In this document: positions 16,968-26,020 of the stretch, piece by piece
Position numbering within the stretch: position 1 is the first letter of the stretch
How the letters are laid out: every line of letters begins with the position of its first letter
Assembly (NCBI RefSeq): GCF_003885045.1
Contig: NZ_RHJS01000002.1
Coordinates: forward strand, 1,116,001 to 1,180,000
DNA length: 64,000 bases
DNA from: Schaedlerella arabinosiphila
GTDB taxonomy: Bacteria > Bacillota > Clostridia > Lachnospirales > Lachnospiraceae
Direction: 5' to 3'
Position numbers and translations under genes: made by a program
The notes under the pieces: model-generated
The model's input: only the letters and a program-made list of their open reading frames with translations
Databases searched by the model: none
What the model was told of the DNA's origin: nothing

Positions 16968-18736
16968 GTATCAAAGAAGAACGGATGGATCGGGCGGCGG
17001 TTCTGCATATTCCGCTGTCCCAGTATGCATTTGCAAAATCAGAACATACGCTGGTGATCCGGATACGGGCAAAAAAGGAAGACCTGTCCGGATGCGACCT
17101 GTATTATGGGGACCGGGCATGCAGGAAAACGCCTATCGAGTTTTACAGGATTCCGATGCATGTCTGTGCAGAGGATGCCTGCTTCCAATATTATGAGGCG
17201 GAGATTCATTCCGTCTATAACCGGATCTGTTATTATTTTAAGTTGATAAAAGGGCAGGAATGGGCCTACTATTACGGGGACCGATTTACGGAAACGCTGG
17301 CGGATTTTTATCTTGGGGATCAGGTGGTGGATGGGAGAAGTGAATATTACCAATACCCGATCATCCTGAAAGAGGAGATACCGGACGTACCGGAATGGTT
17401 CAAAACTGCCGTTGTTTACAACATTTTCCCGGACAGCTTTGCAAGCGGGAAGAGAAGCCTGGAGAACAGGGCAGAAGAGAAGCGCCTGGAGGATGGGAGA
17501 ATATGCCGGTCAAGGCTGGGAGGCACTCTGAGAGGAATCCGGGAAAACCTGGATTATATTCAGGGAATGGGATTTACCTGCCTCTATCTGAATCCGGTTT
17601 TTTCGGGCGGGGAATACCATAAATATGACGTGCTGGATTATTACCATATCGATCCATGCCTGGGAACGGAAGCGGATTTTCAGGAGCTTGTGGAGGAACT
17701 TCACAGGCGGGGGATGAAGATCATCATTGACGGGGTTTTTAACCACTGCAGCTGGGAATTTTTTGCGTTTGAGGACGTGGCGGCCAAGGGCAGGGCGTCC
17801 CGATATTGTAAATGGTTTTACGGTCTGGAGTTTCCTGTCAGAAAGCCGGAAAATGCGGACGAAGTTCCCAATTATACCTGCTTTGCATATGAAAGGAGAA
17901 TGCCCAAGCTGAATACGGCGGAACGGGAAGTGCAGATGTATTTTGCGGATGTAGGGGCGTACTGGATTCAAAAATACCATGTGGACGGCTGGCGGCTGGA
18001 TGTGGCAAATGAGATCCACCGGAATTTTTGGCGGAGCTTCCGTTCGGCCGTAAAAAGCGCCGATCCGGATGCGGTGCTGATCGGGGAAGTATGGGAAAAT
18101 GCGGAGACCTGGCTGCGGGGGGATGCCTTTGATTCTACTATGAACTATGAATTTCGCAGGATCTGCAGGGACTATCTTGCAGCCGGATCACCGGATGGGA
18201 GATCTGCGGCCTGCCAGTTTGAACAGATGCGTCTCAGATATCCGACGAATATCGTAAACGGGCAGTTGAATCTGATCGACAGCCATGATGTCCCGCGGTT
18301 CCTTTCTCTTTGCCGGGGGGACCTGGGGAAGTGGAAGATGGCCTGCATCCTGCTCATGCTGATGCCGGGCGTGCCCAGCCTTTTCTACGGGGATGAGCGG
18401 AAGATCCAGGGGATAATGGAAAACGAGTACCGGAAGGGGATGGCCTGGGAGGAAAAGGAGGATGTCTGTGATTTTGTCCGGGAACTGATCAGAATCCGGA
18501 AAGAATATATCGATGGGTCAACCGGCTATCACCCGGTCTGGGGGATGATCCGTTCCGGTGTCTTTGCATTTGCCAGGGAGAATGCGGGATGTGAGATTAC
18601 TGCGGTCATGAACCCGGGAGACGCATGTGCAGTACCGGAAATGGGAGATCGGAGAGTTCTGCTGGAAAACGAATGCCGGGAAGGCTGGATCGGACAGGGA
18701 GGATATGGGGTCTGGCTTAGGGACAAAGGACGGTAA
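16964..18736 (+). CDS. GH13 alpha-glucan hydrolase (cyclomaltodextrinase/neopullulanase-like)
   Basis: The 590-residue protein has an N-terminal beta domain and then a GH13 barrel. Visible catalytic segments are GVFNHCSWEF (region I), GWRLDVANE with the nucleophile Asp (region II), LIGEVWENA with the acid/base Glu (region III) and LIDSHDVPRF with the stabilising Asp (region IV). The lack of a signal peptide and its place in an importer operon point to intracellular cleavage of imported malto-oligosaccharides or cyclodextrins. The start overlaps the permease stop. A strong terminator follows. Confidence 0.92.
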   Translation: MSIKEERMDRAAVLHIPLSQYAFAKSEHTLVIRIRAKKEDLSGCDLYYGDRACRKTPIEFYRIPMHVCAEDACFQYYEAEIHSVYNRICYYFKLIKGQEWAYYYGDRFTETLADFYLGDQVVDGRSEYYQYPIILKEEIPDVPEWFKTAVVYNIFPDSFASGKRSLENRAEEKRLEDGRICRSRLGGTLRGIRENLDYIQGMGFTCLYLNPVFSGGEYHKYDVLDYYHIDPCLGTEADFQELVEELHRRGMKIIIDGVFNHCSWEFFAFEDVAAKGRASRYCKWFYGLEFPVRKPENADEVPNYTCFAYERRMPKLNTAEREVQMYFADVGAYWIQKYHVDGWRLDVANEIHRNFWRSFRSAVKSADPDAVLIGEVWENAETWLRGDAFDSTMNYEFRRICRDYLAAGSPDGRSAACQFEQMRLRYPTNIVNGQLNLIDSHDVPRFLSLCRGDLGKWKMACILLMLMPGVPSLFYGDERKIQGIMENEYRKGMAWEEKEDVCDFVRELIRIRKEYIDGSTGYHPVWGMIRSGVFAFARENAGCEITAVMNPGDACAVPEMGDRRVLLENECREGWIGQGGYGVWLRDKGR

Positions 18737-18740
18737 GGCT

Positions 18741-18783
18741 CCGGGCGGAGATACATTTTATGAGGTATCTTTGCCCGGTTTTT
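18741..18783 (+). terminator. Rho-independent terminator of the maltodextrin operon
   Basis: CCGGGC..GATAC (18741-18754) pairs with GTATC..GCCCGG (18765-18778), followed by TTTTT. Confidence 0.85.
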
Positions 18784-19065
18784 CGTGCGGCGAGCGCACG
18801 TTCTAATGAGTGAGAGTCCCTAATCCGCCCAGTAGTGGGGCGGGGAAGAATATAGCCAATGACAGGGGGGCGTGGTGGAGAGAAACGGTTTTCAATATTT
18901 CTTTTATGAAAATCTTTTTATAGTGAACTTGAACAGTTAAGTACACTTACAAAAGCCAAAATGCCAAAAGGAAAGTCGATTTTAGAGTATAAATTAAAAT
19001 GAAATGTCAAAATAAAAGAAATAGTCGTTTATTTGACGAAAAAAACTCCAAAAAACGGATTAAAA
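18784..19065 (+). other. Intergenic stretch, no gene recognised
   Basis: The first part contains a small hairpin (GTGCGGCGAGCGCAC) and GTGAGAGTCCC, vaguely like the 5' end of a group II intron, but no reverse transcriptase or intron core follows. The rest is AT-rich and marks the left border of the accessory block from 19 to 40 kb. Confidence 0.3.
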
Positions 19066-19094
19066 TTGACTTTGTGAGAATGACTGTATATAAT
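19066..19094 (+). promoter_or_regulatory. Sigma-A promoter of the RloA/AbiLi-like gene
   Basis: TTGACT (19066-19071) and TATAAT (19089-19094), 17-base spacer, 20 bases before the start codon; GGAGG lies between. Confidence 0.65.
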
Positions 19095-19114
19095 AATGGT
19101 GGAGGTGTATAACA

Positions 19115-20470
19115 ATGTTAGTGAAAGTTAGTATAGAAAATTTTAAATCTTTTGATAGTGCAATCGAGTTGACAATGATTTCTTCCAACAAAATACGGAT
19201 AAACGCAAGCCACAGATTGAAGATAAAGAGTACACAGTTATTAAAACATGGTGTAGTGTACGGTGCAAATGCTGCCGGAAAAACAAATCTGGTAGAATTT
19301 TTCCGCTTTTTCAAAGAGTGTGTAAGTAAAGGTATTCCAATGGAAGCGGTAGGTATGTTTTGTAAAAACAGAGAAGAAAACAAAGAGAGAGAAAGCAGTT
19401 TTGAAGTACAGATTACTGTTGAGGATAAATTCTATGCTTATGGTTTTTCTGCGATTTTAAGTAAAAGAAAAGTTACAGCGGAATGGTTATATGAACTTTA
19501 CCAGAATGGTTCAGCACGCTGCTTATTTGAAAGAGAAGGAAAGAAACGTCCGGCATTAGATGAATCTATTACCCTGTCAAATACGGAGAAAAATAAATTT
19601 GAGATTTATGCAGATGATTTTGCAGGCAATGAAACATCATTGTTCTTAACAGAAATGAATCGCAGCAAGAAATATACGGTACGCTCTAAACTGATATTTT
19701 TCAGACAGGTATATGATTGGATACAGAATCACATTGCAGTAATTACCCCAAATACTCCTCTGATTGATTTGGAGTATTATTATGATACAGACTCTCTAAA
19801 GTTAATCAATAAACTAATTGAAACATTTGATACAGGAATCAGTAAAGTAAAAATAGAGGAAATCTCCCTGGATGAATTATCCAATGCTATGCCGAAAGCA
19901 GTATTTGATAAGGTTATGCGTCATGTAAAGAATCGTATTGAGGAACAGGAAAATCCGTCTTTTAGAATGACGATGAGATCAAATGAGAGTTTCTTTAATA
20001 TCGAAGTCAAAGGACATTCAGAGCCGAAAGTAACAACAATTCGATTGAATCATGTGAAGTCCTTTTTTGATTTTGGTTTTGAGGAAGAGTCCGATGGTAC
20101 AAGGCGTTTGTTTGATTTAATGGATATGCTGCTTAATAAAAGAGAAGATATGCTGTATGTGGTAGATGAGTTAGAAAGAAGCCTGCATACGAAATTGACA
20201 GAACGATTTTTACAACTGTTCATGCAGTTGCATGAGAAAGAACGTATGCAGTTACTTTTTACAACGCATGAATCTTCTATCATGGATCAGAGTATTTTCA
20301 GACGAGATGAGATATGGTTTATTGAACGTAATTCAGACAATGCAAGTGTGATTTATTCCTTAGACCGTTTCAAAGAGAGGTATGATAAAGTTTTGAGTAA
20401 GGCGTATCTGGAAGGCAGATATGGCGCTGTTCCAGTATTTAGCACGTTCGAGTTCAGAGAGGAGGAATAG
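19115..20470 (+). CDS. AAA family ATPase, RloA/AbiLi-like defence protein
   Basis: The 451-residue protein opens with the SMC/RecF-type start VSIENFKSFDSAIELTM and a Walker A GANAAGKTN at residues 50-58. Near the C-terminus it has the ABC-like signature region, Walker B VVDELERSLH and the switch His in LFTTHESSIMD. OLD/RloA-like ATPases of this form pair with a downstream RloB-family protein, as here (gap of 2 bases). In the AbiL phage-defence system AbiLi and AbiLii have this composition. Codon use is much more AT-rich than the flanking maltodextrin genes, consistent with transfer. The gene looks intact. Confidence 0.85.
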   Translation: MLVKVSIENFKSFDSAIELTMISSNKIRINASHRLKIKSTQLLKHGVVYGANAAGKTNLVEFFRFFKECVSKGIPMEAVGMFCKNREENKERESSFEVQITVEDKFYAYGFSAILSKRKVTAEWLYELYQNGSARCLFEREGKKRPALDESITLSNTEKNKFEIYADDFAGNETSLFLTEMNRSKKYTVRSKLIFFRQVYDWIQNHIAVITPNTPLIDLEYYYDTDSLKLINKLIETFDTGISKVKIEEISLDELSNAMPKAVFDKVMRHVKNRIEEQENPSFRMTMRSNESFFNIEVKGHSEPKVTTIRLNHVKSFFDFGFEEESDGTRRLFDLMDMLLNKREDMLYVVDELERSLHTKLTERFLQLFMQLHEKERMQLLFTTHESSIMDQSIFRRDEIWFIERNSDNASVIYSLDRFKERYDKVLSKAYLEGRYGAVPVFSTFEFREEE

Positions 20471-20472
20471 GT

Positions 20473-21220
20473 ATGTCCCCTGTTAGAAGTTATACCTTGT
20501 GAAACGGCCGCATGGCCATAATGGGGTGCCCTTGGGTATACAAATTGGAACAGCAGAAGTACAGATCATGTAGAGCAAAGAGAGCCATATCGGAAATATT
20601 TCTTTATTTGTGAAGGGGCAAATACAGAAACATGGTACTTCCGTAAACTGATAGATATTCGCAAATCTCTGAATATTCACCCATTGATAGATATTCGATT
20701 GCTTGAGAAAACAGAGGAAGATAAGGATATTAGTTTTCCAAGAAAGCTGATTGCCTTTGCAGAGAGTCAGAAAGAAAATGAGGACATATCCTTTGATAAA
20801 GAGCGAGATAAAATGATTATCGTGTTTGACGCAGATATTTTTGAAGAAAAAGTACAGGACTATGATGAGGTTGTAGCTTTGGGAGAGGCGGAAAATATCC
20901 TTGCGGTAAGTAATCCGGCATTTGAACTGTTTTTACTTCTTCACTTTGAAAATGCTTATGAAGAAGATATTAAGCCGAATGAAGAGAAGATTATCAAAAA
21001 TGAGAAGGACGGTAATCAGACATTCGTTTATAAACTTCTGTTAGCAAGAACAGGCGTGAATTCCAAGAAAAATCCTGCTATTGGAGAACTGGCAGAGAAT
21101 GTGAATATAGCCATTGCACAGGAGAAGCAGATCAATGAAGATATTCATAAGTGTAAGGGGAAAGTGACTTGTAATATCGGGGCAATCATTGAGAGCATAA
21201 AAAGAGATCAATCAATTTAA
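20473..21220 (+). pseudogene. RloB/AbiLii-like gene with a frameshifted N-terminus
   Basis: GAGGAGGAATAG places a good ribosome site before ATG 20473, but that frame ends after nine codons at TGA 20500-20502. The conserved protein is in another frame. It is open from 20486 and recognisable from about 20540 (TNWNSRSTDHVEQREPYRKYFF, then ICEGANTETWYF, the RloB N-terminal signature) through IIVFDAD and FELFLLLHFE to the stop at 21220. An in-frame ATG occurs only at 20684, inside the conserved domain. A small indel near 20500-20540 is the simplest explanation. A non-ATG start (GTG 20498) is a weaker alternative. Confidence 0.65.
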
Positions 21221-21975
21221 TTGTATATTTCAGTGGTATTGATAAGGCTAAAGTTAATAGAATCAATGCTTTTCATAAACAATCAAAAGATTTTTCAGTA
21301 TCTGTTTCTTCTGATCTTTTCAAACAGAAGCATGTACATGCATCTGCTGTCGGGAAGAAATACGCCGGCTTTTGCTAAAGATACGGTATACCGCTTTATG
21401 AAATCAACACAGATCAACTGGATCAGGTTCACAACCATACTTGCATCAAGAATTATCAAGGAGGCCATTGTCCCACTGAATAATGCAGACAGGGAAAATG
21501 TTCTCTGCATTGATGAATCTATGTTTGAAAGAAATCGCTCCAAGAAGGTGGAATTCCTTGCAAAAACTTACGACCATGCGAAACTATGTTGGAACTTCTC
21601 AAAGCCGCCAAAACAGTGGGGATTCCTGCAAAATATGTCCTCTTTGACAGCTGGTTTTCTTCTCCTAAATCGCTTCATGCCGTAAAAAATCTTGGCTATG
21701 AAGTGATTGGAATGATTAAGAAAACCCCGAAAATGTTTTTCCGATACAATGGAGAAGAACTCTCCCTTATTGATATCTACAAGAGGAATAAAAAACGCAG
21801 GGGACGTTCCAGATACCTCTTATCGGTGGATGTGGAAGTCATCAAAAACGGGGAAGCGATCCCGGCCAGGGTTGTGTATGTCCGCAACCGGAATAAGCGC
21901 AAGGAATACCTCTGCTTCATCACAACAGATACATCCATATGTGAAGATGAAATCACACCTTTTTTCATCAGGTAG
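21221..21975 (+). pseudogene. IS4-type transposase remnant
   Basis: Two overlapping frames carry pieces of one DDE transposase. Bases 21300-21585 encode TPAFAKDTVYRFMKST and CIDESMFERNRSKKVE (with the first catalytic Asp). Bases 21586-21975 encode KAAKTVGIPAKYVLFDSWFS (second Asp region), then stop early, before the conserved YREK/Glu region. The join has lost the segment between the two Asp motifs. The element is therefore dead. It sits between the RloB-like gene and a decayed AbiE pair. Confidence 0.75.
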
Positions 21976-22381
21976 CGGCAGAATCCACGGATATCCGACA
22001 GCCTGTGGTTGACAGTGGGGCTGCATTTCCCCTACTGTCGCGTAACCAGGCCCTCCCCATAGACTGATGAAAGCTGTTTCCAGTCAACCTTGACCGATTT
22101 ACGCAGTTTTTCCAGAAGCATGTGTACATAATACTTATAGCAAGATTGTCATAAGTACTATGTTGAAACTGATATAGATATGATTAGAGACTCCTTAAAA
22201 CAGATATCTAAAGAAGATCAGGAGGATCTATATGTGTCATTAAGCCCGGATGAAGGGAACAAGATTAAAGGGCAGTCTTAGTGAGATTTTAGACCGATAA
22301 ATTAATTTGAACATATAAGTATAATAAGGCTTTTCCTGTGATTCATCGGTCTAATTTTTTTGTCGGCCTATGTAGACACGG
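21976..22381 (+). other. Degenerate intergenic region between transposase remnant and AbiE remnant
   Basis: No intact gene. A short open stretch at about 22160-22281 (YVETDIDMIRDSLKQIS..) ends at TAG and has no recognised family. It is probably the end of another lost gene. Confidence 0.3.
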
Positions 22382-22996
22382 TGGGGAAGAATACAGCTGC
22401 GATCAAAGCGTACATCCAGAATCAACTAAAAAAGCGCCCAGGAAGTATTTGATAATGCCCTGCGCCAGTATTTCAAACGGATGCTCAAGTCAGGCGACCT
22501 GGCTCGTTTTGACACAGGGATTTATTATCTCCCCAAAGCGTCACGGCTGCTGAAAAAAAGTTATTTAGATCCCATGAAAGTCATTATACGCAAATATATC
22601 CAAAGTACAACAGAAATCTACGGATACTTCGCCGGAGCTACTTTTGCCAATCAGATCGGCCTGACAACCCAGATGCCGGCAATGTTGGAGATCATCACAT
22701 CAAAAGAATCGACAAAGGGGCGTACAGTCACTGTAGGCTCCCAGGCCATCCGGCTGAAACGGCCCGCCACGACTATAACATCGGAAAACGCTGCACTGCT
22801 CCAGCTTTTGGATGCCGTTTCCCAGGCAGAAAAGTATTCTGAGCTTTCTGCTTTAGAAACCGGGAATCTTCTGAGAAACTATGCAAAACAACAAAATTAT
22901 AGTAAGGAACTTCTTTCCAGCGTGTTGTCTGGCATTACAGGTCCTACTGCAAAAAAACTGATTGAATGGGGAATTATTTATGAATTTACATCATGA
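22382..22996 (+). pseudogene. AbiEi/DUF6088-like antitoxin gene, frameshifted near the N-terminus
   Basis: Bases 22482-22996 encode a continuous C-terminal part of an AbiEi-type winged-helix protein (LARFDTGIYYLPKASRLLKK, YFAGATFANQIGLTTQMP). Its N-terminal helix (AAIKAYIQNQLKKRP) is in a different frame upstream, so one base has been lost or gained near 22435. In AbiE systems this protein represses its operon and neutralises the nucleotidyltransferase encoded next. The 17-base overlap with the next gene preserves that operon structure. Because the DNA-binding end is damaged, function is doubtful. Confidence 0.6.
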
Positions 22997-23689
22997 CCAC
23001 GAAGCATTTAGCGAATTTATCATCGCTGCTTCTAACGAACTGCATATACCTCCCGGAATTATTGAAAAGGATTATTATGTTACGCTTGCTCTCAAGGAGC
23101 TGGCCTCCAGGGTAAAGGGGATGGTTTTTAAAGGCGGCACCTCTCTGACAAAATGCTATCAGATTTTGGATCGCTTTTCGGAAGATATAGATATTTCCTA
23201 ATGGCCGATAATTATATATACCGTTTCTTGAAAATGACGGAACAGGAAGAACTGGCAGAAGAATTTGACATCATGCCCTTTGAGATCACAACGCAGGCGA
23301 TTGAGCGGACTCTGATTGATAAGGTCTTTGCCATCTGTGATTATTATTTGTCAGATAAGATTGACCGGCATTCCCGGCATTTATATGATATCTACAAGAT
23401 TATGGAATACACTAAGCCGGATGCATCTTTGTCAGGACTTGTTCAGGAAGTTCAGAGCCTGCGGGAGCCTCTTCCAGTCTGTCCGTCTGCTAAAACAGGG
23501 GTATGTATCAATGACGTTTTGGCAGAAATTGTGGACAAGGAAATATATCGGCAAGATTACGAATCGATTACTGGCAAGCTTTTATTTACATATGTTCCTT
23601 ATGAAACAGTCATTGGTGGGGTAAAAGAAATCGATGCGGGTTCAGAGGGGTTATATCTGTTTGCCAAGTTTATGCCTGCATTATGTTGA
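22980..23689 (+). pseudogene. AbiEii-like nucleotidyltransferase toxin gene with an internal deletion
   Basis: From ATG 22980 the protein begins as an AbiEii toxin: HIPPGIIEKDYYVTLALKELA and the nucleotidyltransferase core FKGGTSLTKCYQILDRFSEDIDIS. It stops at TAA 23199-23201, exactly where the active-site segment should continue. The C-terminal part resumes in another frame from about 23201 (EITTQAIERTLIDKVFAICDYYL, RHSRHLYDIYKIM) to 23689. The middle of the gene is missing, so the toxin is inactive. Confidence 0.75.
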
Positions 23690-23712
23690 ACTGAATAAAA
23701 GGATCATAAGCA

Positions 23713-23764
23713 AGACCGCCGCACTATGGACTTCATCCGCCATATGTGGCGGTCTGCCTTTTCC
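23713..23764 (+). terminator. Terminator-like hairpin at the left border of the LytTR locus
   Basis: AGACCGCC (23713-23720) pairs with GGCGGTCT (23748-23755), followed by GCCTTTT. A related hairpin occurs at 28222-28266, in both cases just before the shared 57-base leader repeat. Confidence 0.6.
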
Positions 23765-23782
23765 GCAGGCAGGCCGGGCGGA

Positions 23783-23839
23783 CTGATAACGGAAATTACT
23801 TGGAAAGCGGGGAGATAACAGGTAATATGTTTACACGGC
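23783..23839 (+). repeat. 57-base leader repeat, copy 1
   Basis: This stretch, starting CTGATAACGGAAATTACTTG and ending TTACACGGC, recurs at 28281-28337 with only three or four differences. Both copies lie between a terminator hairpin and a LytTR-type promoter. Confidence 0.85.
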
Positions 23840-23862
23840 CAGTATCGGCTGTGTGCTTATAG

Positions 23863-23930
23863 TCATTTCGTGCAATTTGTGGGAATTTCGTGCAATGGGA
23901 TTTGATAGGATACCCATAATCCGATATAAT
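23863..23930 (+). promoter_or_regulatory. LytTR-type tandem operator plus sigma-A promoter
   Basis: ATTTCGTGCAAT occurs twice in direct orientation (23865-23876 and 23885-23896), with a start-to-start spacing of 20 bases. LytTR regulators such as AgrA bind direct repeats about two helical turns apart. TTGATA (23902-23907) and TATAAT (23925-23930), 17-base spacer, follow at once, so the repeats sit in the activator position. The controlled gene is the response regulator itself. Confidence 0.7.
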
Positions 23931-23968
23931 TTATAGTGGAAAAAAACACAGAATTGAGGGAAATGCGT

Positions 23969-24652
23969 ATGAAGATAGCGGTATGTGATGACAGCAGGGA
24001 GGACAGGGGCGAATTGAGGGAGCTGCTGGAAGCCTGCGGTTATGATTTTGAAATAAGGGAATACGGTTCCGGGGAGGAACTTTATGCGGATATGGGGTAT
24101 GTACGGGAATGTGGCATTGTGTTCCTCGACATCAACATGGAGGGCATGGACGGGCTGGATGCGGCGGGGAAGATAAAGGCGGAATGCCCGAAGGTACATA
24201 TCGTGCTGGTGACCGCCTATGTGAACTATGCGCTGGACGGGTACAAGGTGAAGGCCAGCCGGTTCCTCTTAAAGGATGACCTGGAGCAGACGCTGCAGGA
24301 GTGCGTGGATGACATCCTGCGGGAGGAACGGGTGGTGGAGTTCAGTTTCGTGGAGGGGAACGTGCGCCTGCGGGTGGACGATATCATCTATATTGAGACG
24401 AGCAAACACAAGAACGTATTCTACACGGCGGGGGAGGCGTACAGCATCTATAGGAAGATGGATGAGCTGGAGGCGGAACTGGCGGGGATGGGATTCGTGC
24501 GGATACACCAGAGCTTTCTTATCAACATGAGGTACATCGGGAAACTCAGCAGCTATGTCATGGTTCTGACCACGGGGAAGGAGATATCCGTGCCGAAGTC
24601 AAGATACCCGGAAGTGAAGCGGCAGTACACATTGTTTAAGGGGGCGGAGTGA
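23969..24652 (+). CDS. LytTR response regulator
   Basis: The 227-residue protein has a receiver domain with acidic residues D7/D8 and phospho-acceptor D54 (VFLDINMEG). The switch Lys appears in FLLKDDL. A LytTR domain follows (IIYIETSKHKNVFYT, FVRIHQSFLINMRYI). ATG 23969 is used because GAGGG lies 8 bases upstream; a GTG at 23936 would add residues outside the fold. Its stop overlaps the kinase start. The promoter carries tandem repeats of the kind LytTR proteins bind, so positive autoregulation is likely. G+C is high (codons such as GCG, CTG), unlike the AT-rich neighbours at 19-21 kb. Confidence 0.9.
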   Translation: MKIAVCDDSREDRGELRELLEACGYDFEIREYGSGEELYADMGYVRECGIVFLDINMEGMDGLDAAGKIKAECPKVHIVLVTAYVNYALDGYKVKASRFLLKDDLEQTLQECVDDILREERVVEFSFVEGNVRLRVDDIIYIETSKHKNVFYTAGEAYSIYRKMDELEAELAGMGFVRIHQSFLINMRYIGKLSSYVMVLTTGKEISVPKSRYPEVKRQYTLFKGAE

Positions 24653-25893
24653 TCATGGCATTGTGGGTACTTTCATTCTGTATCATGGCGATAGAGGCAT
24701 GGGGGAGCATATATTTCTTTGATACCTTTTTGAAGAAAAAAAGTATAGGACAGTGGGGAAAGTACAGATATGTTGTTTTGTATTTTGCCAGCATGGTAGT
24801 GGCGCTATTTGGAGACTATTTTGATTTGATGGGAATCAAGGCCAGGCTGATAATCCTTGTTTTTATCGCATTCTGTGCAGTATTTTATGAGGCAGACTGG
24901 AAACAGCGCATCTTCTTTTCGGTGTTAAACTATTCGCTGCTGTTTCTGACAGACCTTTTTATGCTACAAATGGAGAATATGTTTGTTTCCAAAAACGATG
25001 TGCTTACTTTTCTTCTCCTGCCCTCAAAAATGGCATGGCTCTGTGTGGTTTTCATAGTCCGGAAAATATGGAAAGGACAAAACAATTACGGGGAACTTTC
25101 CCGTAAGGAGTGGCTGAAATTTTCCATGATCCCGCTGCTCACTGTGGCATCCATGATGCTTATGTTCTTCTGTAGCAGTACGGAAACAAAAGTGCAGACG
25201 GCATACCTTTTTCTGTCGGTGGGGCTGATATTCATCAACATCCTTGTCATAGAGCTGATGCAGGGAATCCTTGGAAAAGAGGAACTGCTCCGGGAGAGCG
25301 CACTGGCAGGCCAGAAGAAGGAAAGCCAGCTTGCCCATTACCGGGATATGCAGGCGGTCTATGAGCGGCAGGGGATGAAGATGCACGACTACAAGAACCA
25401 GATAAGGACAATACAGGTGTTGTTGAAGAAAGGCGACACGCAGGCTGCCGCCTCGCTTGCGGAACGGCTGACGGAGAGTATTTCGGTGGAGATGGCGGCG
25501 GTCAATACGAACCACCCGGTGGTGGACGCAGTCCTGAACCAGAAATTCCACGCCGCAAGGGAGCAGGGCGTGTCCATGACGTTCCGGGTGGGCGATATGG
25601 GTGGGCTGCGGCTTAATGAGGAGGAGACGGTGATCCTGCTCTCTAACCTGCTGGATAACGCCATTCATGAGTGCATGAAGGTGGTGCGGCAGGGGAGGAA
25701 GACCGTCATCCAGGTCAAGCTGGTGCAGGAGGGAGGGAAGCTGATCTTCTCCGTAAGGAACCCCGTAGAAGAAAAAGTGCGGGTCACGGAAGGCACCGGC
25801 CTGTCGAATGTGAAGGCAGTGGCAGATAAATACGGAGGTGATTTTGCCGTTTCCTGCGATGAGGAAAAGTTCCAGGCGGTGGTTATGTTATAA
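24649..25893 (+). CDS. GHKL-type sensor histidine kinase
   Basis: The 414-residue protein has about six membrane segments in residues 1-205. The dimerisation/phospho-acceptor region is KMHDYKNQIRT (H246), the N box LLSNLLDNAIHECM, and the G box EGTGLSNVKAVADKYGG. Translation starts at GTG 24649, overlapping the regulator stop, or at ATG 24655. No pheromone-processing (AgrB) or pheromone gene is seen nearby, so the ligand is unknown. Together with the upstream regulator it is the only complete signalling pair of this locus. Confidence 0.9.
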   Translation: MIMALWVLSFCIMAIEAWGSIYFFDTFLKKKSIGQWGKYRYVVLYFASMVVALFGDYFDLMGIKARLIILVFIAFCAVFYEADWKQRIFFSVLNYSLLFLTDLFMLQMENMFVSKNDVLTFLLLPSKMAWLCVVFIVRKIWKGQNNYGELSRKEWLKFSMIPLLTVASMMLMFFCSSTETKVQTAYLFLSVGLIFINILVIELMQGILGKEELLRESALAGQKKESQLAHYRDMQAVYERQGMKMHDYKNQIRTIQVLLKKGDTQAAASLAERLTESISVEMAAVNTNHPVVDAVLNQKFHAAREQGVSMTFRVGDMGGLRLNEEETVILLSNLLDNAIHECMKVVRQGRKTVIQVKLVQEGGKLIFSVRNPVEEKVRVTEGTGLSNVKAVADKYGGDFAVSCDEEKFQAVVML

Positions 25894-25902
25894 ACTTTAT
25901 GG

Positions 25903-25948
25903 TCATTTCGTGCAATTTATAGTCACTTGGTGCAATCGTGGTTTGAAA
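25903..25948 (+). promoter_or_regulatory. Second LytTR-type tandem operator with -35 box
   Basis: TCATTTCGTGCAAT (25903-25916) and TCACTTGGTGCAAT (25923-25936) are direct repeats spaced 20 bases start to start, as at 23863. TTGAAA (25943-25948) follows in the same relative position. The -10 region, which should lie near 25965, is weak (CCGATGGAT), aligning with CCGATATAA and CCGATATAAT at the other two sites. It would drive the small protein gene at 26021. Confidence 0.6.
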
Positions 25949-26020
25949 TACGGGTGTAACTGCCGATGGATTTTATGAGGCGGGAAATTTCAAAAAAATT
26001 TTATCAAGGAGGTATGCGAT

